The notes under the pieces are model-generated. The model saw only the letters and a program-made list of their open reading frames with translations. It was not told the origin of the DNA and did not search any database. Position numbers and translations under genes: made by a program. Below are positions 11,830 through 23,200 of a DNA stretch of 64,000 nt, in pieces. Origin of the DNA: Thermothelomyces thermophilus ATCC 42464 (Eukaryota > Ascomycota > Sordariomycetes > Sordariales > Chaetomiaceae); assembly GCF_000226095.1 (NCBI RefSeq), contig NC_016475.1, positions 1,674,001 to 1,738,000 on the forward strand, read 5' to 3'. Every line of letters starts with the position of its first letter. Position 1 is the stretch's first letter.

Positions 11830-14800
11830 CTAGTTTCTATAAGTTGTCTTCTAGTCTAAAATTAAGCTATTTGACCAGGTATTATAGTTCCCTATTGATA
11901 ATACGTAAATCTAGAATTTCTTCGACGTCCTATTCTTCTTCCTCGTCTTTTGCTTCGATATACGTAGCAACCTTAGCGTTTTTCGGTGCTGGTTCGAGAA
12001 GTAAAATATAAAAAACATCCGTCCGTAGTCGTATAGATGACGGTAACGATAGTTAGTAGTTAGATGTCGAAATTCGTTCTTTGATAACGAAGGGTCCGAC
12101 CTTCTTAAAGTCTAGCTTCGTGCTTAGTCGTTTGGTTCGTAAGTTTTGTACGATTAGGTAGACTTTGTCTCCCCTCTCTAGGCAAGGTCCCTTGAGCCTG
12201 TGTTTATTGTAATAGTTCTTTATTTTGGTCTTGATAAACTTGAGTTCCTTCTTGAGCTTCTTATATAGTACGTATATCTGTTCTACTTTGACTGCTGCTC
12301 TTGGCACTGTGACCTCTGGTCCTTGCCTAAGGTCTGCTTTATATCCGTAGTTCGCGAAGAACGGTGTGACTTTGGTCGTTTCTGTCGGTGTCGTGTTATA
12401 GGCGAGTTATGCTATTAGTAATAGTATAACCTAGTCGTCTTGCTAGTAGTTAACGTAAGAACGGAGATACTACTTAACAACTTGGTTTAATTGCTCCGTT
12501 TGCCTGTTAGTCTGCGGGTGATATGCTGTTGATAGCTTGCTATTAACGTCTAATTGTTATATTAACGCTTGCTAGAACTTCGATATAAACTTGGTGTCTC
12601 TGTTAGTAATCTATTCTTACGGCTAAGCATATACTAATGTAACTTGCTAATAGATTACGTCTACTAGCTATTTAGTTATCTAGGACTCCTTATAGGGAAA
12701 GAAGTATACCTATTTAGTTAGGCAATCTACTATAGTAAGAATACTGTCATAGGTTACTCCTATAACTATGTCCTTAGATTTTGGTAGCTTTGTAATAAAG
12801 TCTATTATAACCAAGCTCTATGGTTTGTTAGCTGTTGGCAGTGGCTAAAGTAGCCTATACGGCTTATATCGTGCCGTTTTGCTTTGATTACAGATGTCGT
12901 AGCTCCTTACGACTTCCTTAACTCGTGCCATTAACTATAGAAAGTCGTAGTGTTTCCTGACTTGTATAATAGTCTTCGTGACTCCTTTATATCTTCCGAG
13001 TTTCGACTTGTAAAGTTCTCGAATCATTCGTAGCTATTGGTCTTTGTCATAGATATACGCTTTGCCTCAGTACTAGAGTTTCCTATCTTTCTCTTCTACT
13101 CTGTTAGGTACTACTAGTCCGGGTGCTACTTAATACTATGCCTCGTTGATCCTTTCCTCTCGAAAGATTACGTAGTATTCTAGGAACAAGTCAAGTAGAT
13201 TATCTTCTATAGGTGTCTACGTTTCGTGATATAGCGTTCTGTCTGTTCGTTCCTTGAATAATGGTAGTATTGTTCCTATTCGTCCTTTTATATGATCTGT
13301 TCGTCGACTTAAAATGTCTGCTTGTACGTTTTCTTTGCCCTTCTTGTAGCGGATCTCGAAGTTAAATTCTACGAGGAATTTTGCCTATTGTATTTGTCGT
13401 CTGTTAAGTTCCTTTATTATCGTAAAGTATTGTAGATTCTTATGATCTATATACACTTGTACTAGTTTAATCGTACTACTAAGGTATAGTTGCCATTCCT
13501 TAAAAGCTTTGATAATTATAAGTAGTTCCTTGTCGTAAATCGGATAATTAAGACGTAGTCTGTCGAACTTCTTTAAAAAGAAGGCTATAGGATGTAGCTT
13601 CCCTTGTTCGTCTCGTTATCCTAATTGTCCTCCGATAGCGTAGTCTAAAGCGTCCGTTTCTACCTTAAATAGTTTCTTAGGGTCTAGTAGTACTAGTACT
13701 AGATCTTTAGTAATGGCGTTACGGATCTGTATAAATGCTTGCTCGTGTTACTCTTCCTATTGGAATTTAGCGTTCTTCTTGGTAAGTTTATATAAAGGTT
13801 GTATGATCGCTCTAAAGTTCCTAATAAACATTCGGTAGAAGTTCGTAAATCCGATAAAGCTTCGTACTTCCGTAACTAACGTCGGTCGTAGCCAATTCTT
13901 GATAGCTTTAACCTTTAAAGGTTCTATCCGGATTTGTCCTAGAGATATTTCGTATCCTAAAAAGACTATCTTCCTAATATAGAATTTGCTCTTTTCCTTA
14001 TTAACTAATAGCTTGTACGCGTGTAGCGTGTCTAGTACTATTATTATATGCTTCTGGTGTTTGTCTATTGTCTTAGAGAAGATAAGTATATCGTCAAGAT
14101 AATATACTGTAAATTTGTCAAGAAAGGGTTGGATAGCTTGATTAATCAGGGCTTAGAACGTTGCCGGCACGTTTATAAGTCTAAATGGCATGACAAGGTA
14201 CTTATAGTGGCTATAGGGTGTCCTAAAGGCCGTTTTCTACTTGTCGCCTTCTTTGATCTATATATAGTTATAGGCTAATAGCAAGTTAAGATACGTGAAA
14301 TATTAGGCTCTTGCTAACTAATCTTAGAGCTGTAAGATTAGTAGTAACGGGTATCGATTTTTCACGGTCTGTTTGTTAAGTTGCCAATAGTTAACGTATA
14401 ACTATGGCTTTCTGTCTTTCTTAGGCATAAATAGGATTAGGTAGCCTGCTAGTGATGTTAATAGGTGGATATATCCTCTTCGAAGGTTTTCCTCTAAATA
14501 TTGCTTAAGTTCTTCGTTCTATGTCTGGCTCGTATAGTAAATCTTAAAGAACTTTAGTTATACTCCTTCCTTAAGCTTGATCTCGTAATCTTATAGGCCG
14601 TGTTCTAGTAATCCTTCTAGATACTTTAGTTCGAATGTTAGGTGTCCCTTGTATTCCTTCGGTACTTCCCTAGTCTTGTCTCGTCTCTTGGTTTTCTAAT
14701 AGTATGCGAACTTGGTTCTGTCTATGGCGATGCTAGCGATTTCTCCTGTCTCAACCTACTATTCTAATTGCAGTGCTCCGTATTCGTTAACAGAGAGAAT

Positions 14801-17715
14801 AGCTATCGGCGGTTTAGCTCATTCCTCCTGTCACGATATCGATGTCGTTATACCGCCTCTTCCAGAGTCTGTAGTGGTCTACCTGCTACTATCTATCTCT
14901 TGCGGTAGATCTATAGGATATACCTTCTCTTGAGCATCGTCTGCTCGCGATCCTTACGCGCTCCCTATCTTACTAGTCAAATATAACTCCGTTCAGGGTC
15001 GTAGGTAGCCACTATTCTTCTAGCTAATGTCTAGGTTATAATCTTTATACCATAGTAACCCTAATATTATATCTTTATCGTTACCTATATCTACAATGCT
15101 AAATACGACTACTATAGTCTTCCCTACTATAGTGATATCGATCGGTTCGGTCTCCCTATATACCTATTACGTCAGAAATGGCCCTTTGACTATGCCATAC
15201 TTCCGCTTCATTCTCTAAGGTATCTATAGCTGATTTACAAGCGTCGGCAAAATCAGGTTTATCTCTGCTCTACTATCTACTAGTACAAGCATTTCGTGCT
15301 ATTTCTATTATGCTGTTATCTATAGCTGCTTGTCTTGTTACTATCGTCTAAAGATTACGGCGATTTCCTATGTTTCTGCTAGGAGGTCTTGGTATAGTGG
15401 TCTCTTGTGCTAGTTCCTCCTATACTACGCTACCACTTGCTACTACACAGGCGTTAATGGTTTCCGGGCCCCTCAAAGGGCCCTGACCTATTTCCTAGGT
15501 CAGTGCTAACCTCTTCGGTTATTTGGCTAATAGTAGCTTTGTCGATCGTGCTCATTTCTATAAGCCATTGAGTGCTTGCGGCTTCCTACCATTAGGTCCG
15601 TTCTGCTTTCTGTCATACGTGCTATAGCTTCATCTAAAGCTCCTAAATTTGCAATTTCTTTTTATCTATATAATAGAGGTAATCGTTGCTCTAGCACGAG
15701 TCCTATATGTCTCGTCCGGTTCCGTAGTGCCTAGGCTAGACTTGTTTTAGAACTATCGTAATGCTTTCTAGATCGCAGGCTTCGATCTTCCAGAGCAATT
15801 CGGCCGCTCTATTTCCTGCATTGTAGACCTATTCTACAGGGCGTAAGCTTCTGTCCTTATTTCCTTGTCAGGTCGGCTAGTGATTGTTTTCGAATTTGTC
15901 GTAGAAGTGATATTAGCATTCGTGTGCCATACACTAGAACCAGGGCACTTGTATATATACCTCGTGTCAAGGGTATAGTCGCGTGGCATTGCCTAGGAGG
16001 TATTGGAATTCTTTCCTAAATCCTTCCTACTATACGTAGGCCGTAGGTACTCTAATGCTAAGATAAGAGTATTTCTTCTAGTAGCTTTCCTACGTACGCT
16101 TATCTTTTCTACGGTTCGCTCGTATAAACTGGTATTCTAGGTTCCGTATGTCGTTACTAAGTTGCTAGCCATTAAGATACTCGATATAGCTATCAGGCCT
16201 ATCATATATTATAGGCTGTTCTCCTTTGATGGTTTCTACGATACGTCGGAGTTCCCTTATTTCGTCCCTTATCTTAATGCTCTGCTAGGCAAGTCAAATT
16301 AAGCGTCTATTCTATTTATATAGTTCTATGTTAAGCCGAAAAACTTTATTATAGTACTATTTAATTTGTTCCTAGAGGAATAGAACATTAGGTCTAGGTC
16401 TTTCGATTCCTTGGGTATCGGTTATCTACGATCTATCCCGCCTCTGTATGACTATAAAACCCTGCTGCCTTAAGGCTAGGAGAATCGAGATTGGCGGTAT
16501 ATACTCTCTTACTATATCCCATTCGGCAAGACCTATCTCTAGATCTATAGTGACCAGTTTAGAGTACGGTGCTTGTTTGTCTTCTCTGTCGCCGTCGTAT
16601 CCAAGACTATCCCTGTCACTGCCCTTATCTTTGTAGCTCGTGGCCGCTACTTCGATAATGTCCTTAGTAGTTTCGTCGATGGCCGTAATTTCCTTCCTAG
16701 GGGCTGGTTTCTATTCTTTCTTCGGGCTCTGGTATTCTCGCTTATAGTGCCCTTTCTTTCTATAGTTATAGTAGGTAATATTAGACTTGTCTTTGGTTGC
16801 CTTCTTTTAGTCCTGCTTCTACGTTATATCTATATCTATAGCTCTAGGGTACATCCTATACGAGATACTAACGTACGCTTGCTTTTTCTTATCGTTAGCC
16901 TTAACCGTAGTTCTATTTATTCGACCTTATTTTTACTACTCTTGTATATAGAGTCGATTATCGATCCTAATGGCCTATATAATATATTTATTTAAAGTCT
17001 TAGGCCGATCGTACTTATATAGCTCGTCTTTAACCTTTTCCTTTAGGCCATTATAGAACAATTACATTAACGCCTTATTATTAAGCTAAGACTTAAGTAT
17101 GTCCTGTCTAAACTATATAGTATAGGAGGCTACTAACTTGGTCTGTCGGAGATTAGTAAGTCTTTCTTACGTATAAATCTTCTTGTCTTTGTCATTAAAA
17201 ACTTTCCAAAGCTCTTCTTCGAAACGGTCGTAAGATTGGAAGACTGCCTACGTAAACGCGTCTCATTCGTCTTCGTCTTCCTTAGTAAGATAGTCGTTCT
17301 ATATAGGCTTAAACTATCTAAGTACCTTGCCCTCTAGTCTTATAGCTATATAGAGGACTTTGGCTTTGTCGTCCGGAAACTTATCGTCATTGAGCCGGAA
17401 GTAGGATTAGAGGTTTGTTAGGAATCCTACGAGATCCTCCTTGGTTCCTCTATATTTGCTAGGTAGTTCGATCTTAATACGCTTCGCTTTGGCGCCCTTA
17501 AGTGCCTCGATTTTGGCGTAGGCCTCGTTAATTAACTTCTGTAAGTACTTTTCGCGGTTCTCGAGTTCCTTGATTCGGGCTTAAGCAGCCTTGTCTCTCT
17601 GGTCTAACTCCTAGATCCGCTGCTAGAGTTGACTAAGCTAAGCGAGCAGCTGTTCGGCCGTGACGTTAGTAGCTATGTCGATATCAAGGTCGAAGTTACC
17701 TCTATTCTAAACCAT
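11830..17715 (-). pseudogene. Gypsy element 1 gag-pol, RIP-inactivated
   Basis: This is the gag-pol reading frame of element 1. The ATG is at 17,715, about 27 bases inside the 5' LTR. Gag starts with a Gln/Leu-rich coiled coil, then a retrotransposon-gag-like domain, then a zinc knuckle near 16,741-16,780 in which two Cys now read Tyr. The aspartic protease box V-D-S-R-A-E lies near 15,263-15,290 (Gly of DSG replaced). The RT has an intact Y-L-D-D with the Asp pair at 14,090-14,095. RNase H (D-Y-A-I-G-G-Q-L-G) is near 13,620-13,660, integrase from about 13,200 to 12,053, and a chromodomain at about 11,830-11,940. Almost every stop is TAG/TAA where Gln or Trp is expected. The protein cannot be made. 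A chromodomain normally guides insertion into H3K9-methylated DNA, which fits the nesting seen here. Confidence 0.88.
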
Positions 17716-17742
17716 GATAGAACAAAGGGAGTGGTAATAACG

Positions 17743-18160
17743 TGTGACGAACCTAACTCAGACTTCTTCTGAAAGGGTCTAGACGGAGGTAGATTGAGTG
17801 TGACAAGTAGGCAGGTTGTCTAAGGGATTCGGTAAAGCTAAAGGGTTTATAACAACACTAGAGTTGTCTCTTATAGTAATTAGCAATGCTTGGTATAAGT
17901 ACTGTGATTGTAATTATTACCACTAGTGAACTCCTAGAGTCTACTATAACGAGTGACTATCTATATGTATATATAATCCTAGTGATCACTCCTGATTACG
18001 GTGATCGTGAGTGATCGCATGGTGGTGATCACCCTGATCGCTGGTGAGCGTAGTGATTACTGTACTTCCTATGCTGTAATTGGTCCTTCCGTTCCTTTGG
18101 CTTGATTGGCCCGTTTGTGCCGGTGGCCTAGGCGGCATCTGCATGTATATTTCCGTGACA
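17743..18160 (-). repeat. Gypsy element 1, 5' LTR
   Basis: This 418-bp LTR has intact TGTGAC...GTGACA ends. It is slightly less mutated at its ends than its partner. The GTGATC-rich U3 block lies at about 17,980-18,065, next to TATA-rich sequence at about 17,967-17,976. It is followed by the AACCC target duplication at 18,161-18,165. Confidence 0.93.
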
Positions 18161-19065
18161 AACCCCCTCTCTCCTAGGGCTAGAAAGGTTACCTTATACT
18201 AGTTCTCCTCTGCCGAATAGTTCTATTAGCTAATTAGGAAGCGCTTAGCCACTAGAATAGCCGCCCTACCCTTAGGCTTATAAACTAGGTAGTATTTCGA
18301 AGCCTAGGAGTAGTATATTAACCTTATAAACTAGTTAATCTATAGTTCCTAGATAGCTAGTAGGTTGTATTCAGCCTCCTTTAGTAGGACCTTAAAGGCC
18401 TATTTATTACCTTAGGTATTTTACTAAAGGATCTTAATTTGCATTTGAAGTAGCTAGAGCGGAGGCCAAGGGTATAGTAGCTAGCTCTATAACTACTACC
18501 CCCTCGGCCGGTTACAAAAAGGAGGGGGTTCTAGGCTATAGAAAGGAGATATAGGTCTGTCAGGCGTCGAATAAGGTACTCTTAGCTACCTATTAGGCCA
18601 GGGTAGGCCTCTTATAGGGGCGTTTAGCCCTAGTTTAATAGTAGTTATTATCTTCTAGCTAGTTATTAAACTTAAAGGCTACCTTCTAGTATAGTTGCTC
18701 TAGTAGTTAAAAAGTTTAAGGTCTATACTAGTAGGCCTCCCTAGCCCTTTCCTAGGCCTCGACTTTCTTCGAGTAGCCCTTATATTAGGCTATATAGGGG
18801 CCCTTATAGGCTATATACCTATAAGGGAGTTAGTTAGAGTAGGTAGGGCACTAGGCCTCCCTAGCCTTCCCCCCCTCCCTATAGGCCTTTATACCGTAAT
18901 AGCTATAACAGGCCGGCCGCTAGTAGTACCATTAGGTATAGCTAAAGCCTTAATACCTATAGCATTACCTTAGCTCTAGAGTATCCTAGTAAGGCTTATA
19001 GTCTAGCATCTAGGCATCCTAGACTACCCCCTTATTATAGGCCTTCTAGGCCTCTTTAAGGTCCT
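18161..19065 (-). mobile_element. LINE copy B, middle segment (ORF1 zinc fingers and endonuclease)
   Basis: This middle piece of LINE copy B lies between gypsy elements 1 and 2. On the minus strand it reads from the C-terminal part of ORF1, with a Cys/His-rich CCHC-type stretch near 18,890-18,960, into the N-terminal AP-like endonuclease of ORF2. The readable endonuclease motifs are W/stop-N-T-Q-G-N-K and A-I-x-E near 18,340-18,450. The endonuclease is then cut by element 1 and continues below 10,671. The piece ends at GTCCT (19,061-19,065), the target duplication of element 2. Confidence 0.82.
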
Positions 19066-19493
19066 TATAACGAACCTAACTCAGACTTCTTCTAAAAGGG
19101 TTCAGACGAAGGTAGGTTAAGCGGGACAAGCGTACAGGTCGTCTAAGGGATTCGGTGAAGCCAAAGGGTTTACAACAACACTAGAGTTGTCTCTTACAGT
19201 AGTTAACGATGCTTGGTATAAGTACTATGATTGTAAGTTGCTATTACTAGTAAACTCCTAGAGTCTACTATAACGAGTGACTATCTACATGTATATATAA
19301 TCCTAGGATCACTAATAGTCGTGGTGATCCTCCGTACTGGCTTACCTAGCTTACATCGTGAGCTAGTGATCCTCTGCTAGGATCATTTCTTGCTAAGTGT
19401 GATCCTGTCCTAATTAGTCTATCATTCTTGCTATCCTATTGGCCTATTAGGGAGGCGGCTTAGGCAGCGTCCTATATATATATTTCTATGACA
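19066..19493 (-). repeat. Gypsy element 2, 3' LTR
   Basis: This 428-bp LTR pairs with 26,195-26,624. R-U5 matches elements 1 and 3 apart from RIP. The U3 (about 19,300-19,493) is different and has several GGATCA/TGATCC units instead of the GTGATC array of element 1. A CCAAT box in minus orientation lies near 19,438. Confidence 0.92.
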
Positions 19494-19620
19494 CGATGCC
19501 CTTCCTTTAAGGCTTTCGACCTGAAAGCCTATCTTAGGCCTATTTTAAATAGCGCTAATATCCTTTTCTATATATACCTCGTAATTTTCTCCTTTTTCTA
19601 TATTACTAGTGACTAACAAG

Positions 19621-20281
19621 ATAGTAGATCGTATCTCTAAGCATCGATCTTCGAAATCCTAATAGCGTGCCGCGCTTGCTTCTTTTATTAATTCTTCTAG
19701 CGTGGACGTTATACCATGTTTATAGTGTTTTAAGCAGAACTTAGCTTATTATATAGCGTCAGGCTCCTCTTACTATAGCAAGTGTATACGTTAGGGTTGT
19801 TCTTATAATAGTTCCGATATAGCGTTTGCTTATTTATAGCCTTGCTTGTTACCTTAATGTTTATAGCTAATCTTTTATAATAACGAAGATTATATCTAAA
19901 CAGAAACGCGTAGAATAAGAAGAGGCCAATGCTAAAGAGGCCCTTTTCGTTCTTTAGACTTAACTTTAGACGGCTGTTGGTCGATTAGCTCGTCTTTGTC
20001 GCTAGAAACGTTTCTTAAAGGAGTAGGGTTCCGAGCTATTTCGTTGAGGTATATATTCTATAAAGGAAATAGAGGTAGAAGAACGGAGGGTACGGGATTC
20101 TAAGGCACGCGTTGTCAGTGACGTACGGTCCTAGGGTACTAACGTCCTATTTAATTAGTCTTCTTTAGGCCTAGATTTATCAGAGGCCGACTTAGCTATT
20201 TTGTCCAAGCTAGTGCTTACGGTTAATCCAGGTTCTAGCGGTAGAACTATTCTAGTTTCTTAAGGTAGTTCAAATTCTTAA
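19621..20281 (+). pseudogene. Antisense Cys-rich/coiled-coil gene of gypsy element 2
   Basis: This is the homolog of the antisense gene in element 1, in the same position and orientation but strongly divergent. The likely start codon at 19,621 now reads ATA, as G-to-A RIP would give. The N-terminal half has a clear Cys pattern: P-C-L-x-C-F, then S-K-C, then G-C-S. The middle around 19,810-19,880 probably holds an intron I could not place. The C-terminal half has the helical segment V-G-R-L-A-R-L-C-R and K-E-I-E-V-E-E-R-R, then an acidic tail and a TAA at 20,279-20,281. In-frame stops fit RIP of Gln or Trp codons. The role is unknown; Cys pairs plus coil suggest metal binding and self-association, which is inference. 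Confidence 0.66.
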
Positions 20282-23200
20282 CTAGTTCCTATAAGTTATC
20301 CTTAGGTCTAAAATCAAGCTATTTAACTAGATATTATAGTTCCCTATTAATGATACGTAAATCTAGAATTTCTTCGATATCCTATTCTTTCTCTTCGTTC
20401 TCTGCTTCGATATTTATAGCGATTTTGGCGTTCTTTGGCGCTAGTTCGAGAAGTAAAATATGAAAAATGTCTATCTATAGTCATATAGATGATAGTAACG
20501 ATAGTCAATAGTTAGATGTTGAGATTCGTTCTTTAATAACGAAGGGTCTGACCTTCTTAAAGTCTAGCTTCGTACTTGGTCGTTTAGTTTATAGGTTTTA
20601 TACGATTAGGTAGACTTTGTCTCCCCTCTCTAGGTAAGGTCCCTCGAGCCTATATTTATCGTAGTAGTTCTTTATTCTGGTCCTAATAAACTCGAGTTCC
20701 TTTTTAAGTTTTTTGTATAGTGTGTACATTTGTTCTGCTTTGACTGCTGCTCTCGGCACCGTAACCTCTGGTCCTTGCCTAAGGTCTGCTTTATATCTAT
20801 AGTTTATAAAGAATAGTATAACTTTAGTTGTTTCTATTAGTATTATATTATAGGCGAGTTATATTATTAGTAATAGTATAACCTAGTCGTCTTACTAGTA
20901 GTTAATGTAAAAACGGAGGTACTACTCGATAACTTGGTTTAGTCGCTCCATTTATCCATTAGTCTGTAGGTAATATGCTATTAATAGCTTACTATGAACG
21001 CCTAATCGTTATATTAACGCTTGCTAGAACTTCGATACAAACTTAATGTCTCTGTTAGTAATCTATTCTTATAGCTAAGCATATACTAATACGACTTACC
21101 GATAGATTATATCTACTAACTATTTTACTATCTAGGACTCCTTATAGGGAAAGAAGTATACCCATTTAGTTAGGCAATCTACTATAGTGAAAATACTATT
21201 GTAGATTACCCCTATAGCCGTATCCTTAGATTCTAGTAGCTTTGTAATAAAGTCTATTGTAACTAAACTCTATGGTTTGTCAGCTATTAGCAGTGGCTAG
21301 AGTAGCCTATATAGCTTATATCGTGCTGTTTTGCCTCGATTATGGATATCGTAGCTCTATACGACTTCCTTGACTTATACTATTAACTATAGAAAGTTAT
21401 AGTGTTTCTTGACTTGTACGATAGTCTTCGTAACTCCTTTATATCCTCTAAGTTTTAATTTATAAAGTTCTCGAATCATTCGCAACTATTGATCCTCGTC
21501 ATAGATATATACTTTGCCTTAGTACTAGAGTTTCCTATCTTTTTCTTCTACTCTGTTAGGTACTACTAGTCGGGGTACTACTTAATACTATATCTCATTA
21601 ATCCTTTCTTCTCGAAAGATTACGTAACATTCTAGGAACAAGTCGAGTAGATCATCTTCTATAGGTGTCTACGTTTCGTGATATAGTGTTCCGTCTATTT
21701 GTTCCTTAAATAATGGTGGCGTTATTTCCGTTCGTTCTTCCGTATGATCCGTTCGTCGGCTTAAGGCGTCCGTTTGTACATTCTCTTTGCCCTTCTTATA
21801 GCAGATCTCAAAATTGAATTCCGTAAGGAATTCTATCTATTATATTTGTCGTCTATTAAGCTCCTTTGTTGTTATAAAGTATTGCAAATTCTTATAATCT
21901 ATATATACTTATACTAGTTCGATTATACTACTAAGGTATAGTTACTATTCTTTAAAGGCTTTAATAATTATAAGTAGTTCCTTATTATAGATCAGATAAT
22001 TAAGACATAGTTTATTAAGCTTCTTTAAAAAGAAGGCTATAGGATATAGCTTTCTTTGTTCGTTTCGTTATCCTAACTATCCTCTAATAGCATAGTCTAA
22101 AGCGTCCGTTTCTACCTTAAATAGCTTCTTAGGGTCTAGTAGCACTAGTACTAGATCTTTAGTAATGGCGTTATAGATCTATATAAATACTTGCTCGTAT
22201 TACTCTTCCTATTAGAATTTAGCGTTCTTCTTAGTAAGTTTGTATAAAGGTCGTACGATTACTCCGAAGTTCCTAATGAACATCCGGTAGAAGTTCGTAA
22301 ATCCGATGAAACTTTGTACTTCCGTAACTAACGTCGGTTGTAGCCAATCCTTAATAGCTTTAACCTTTAAAGGTTCTATCCGAATTTGTCCTAGGGATAT
22401 CTTATATCCTAAAAACACCGTCTTCCTAACGTAGAATTTGCTCTTTTCCTTATTAACTAATAGCTTATACGTATATAACGTATCTAGCATTACTTTTATA
22501 TACTTCTAGTATTTGTCTATCGTCTTAGAGAAAATAAGTATATTATCGAGATAATATACCGTAAATTTGTTAAGAAAGGGTTAGATAGCTTAATCGATTA
22601 GGGCTTAGAACGTTACTAGCGCATTTATAAGTCTAAATAGCATAACAAGGTACTCGTAGTAGCTATAAGGTATCCTAAAGGCCGTTTTCTACTCGTCGCC
22701 TTCTTTGATCTATATATAATTATAGGCCGATAGCAAGTTAAGATATATAAAATATTAGGCTCCTACTAACTAATCTTAGAGCCATAAGATTAATAGTAAT
22801 AGGTATCGGTTTTTCACAGTCTATTTATTAAGTTACCAATAGTTAACGTATAACTATAGCTTTCTATCTTTCTTAGGCATAAATAGGATTAGGTAGCCTA
22901 CTAGCGATATCGATAGGTAGATATATCCTCTTCGAAGGTTCTCTTCTAAATATCGCTTAAGTTCTTTATTCTATATCTAGCTTATATAGTAAATCTCAAA
23001 GAACTTTAGTCGTACTCCTTCCTTGAGCTTGATCTTGTAATCCTATAGGCTATACTCTAGTAATCCTTCTAGATACTTCGGTTCGAATGCTAGGTGTCCT
23101 TCGTATTCCTTCGGTACTTCCCTAGTCTTGTCTCGTCTCTCGGTTCTCTAATAGTATATAAACTTAGTTCCGTCTATAGCGATACTAGCAATTTCTCCTA

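Larger units (their letters stand above)
10672..18160 (-). mobile_element. Ty3/gypsy chromovirus, element 1 (complete, least mutated)
   Basis: This is a full-length 7,489-bp LTR retrotransposon on the minus strand. Its 418-bp LTRs begin TG and end CA (CA is RIP-changed to TA in the left one), and it is flanked by the perfect duplication AACCC (10,667-10,671 and 18,161-18,165). In minus-strand order it has a gag start at 17,715, coiled coil, zinc knuckle, aspartic protease, reverse transcriptase, RNase H, integrase and chromodomain. A purine-rich tract abuts the 3' LTR at 11,090-11,106. A further gene runs the other way at 11,219-11,829. Of the three family members, this one keeps the gag ATG and the RT Y-L-D-D box, so it looks youngest or least exposed to RIP. 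It inserted into the endonuclease region of LINE copy B. Confidence 0.95.

Noticed and set aside
14048-16995. Plus-strand open frames inside gypsy element 1
   Set aside because: They run opposite to well-recognised protease, RT and gag sequence and show no homologous plan in elements 2 and 3, unlike the antisense gene near the 3' LTR.
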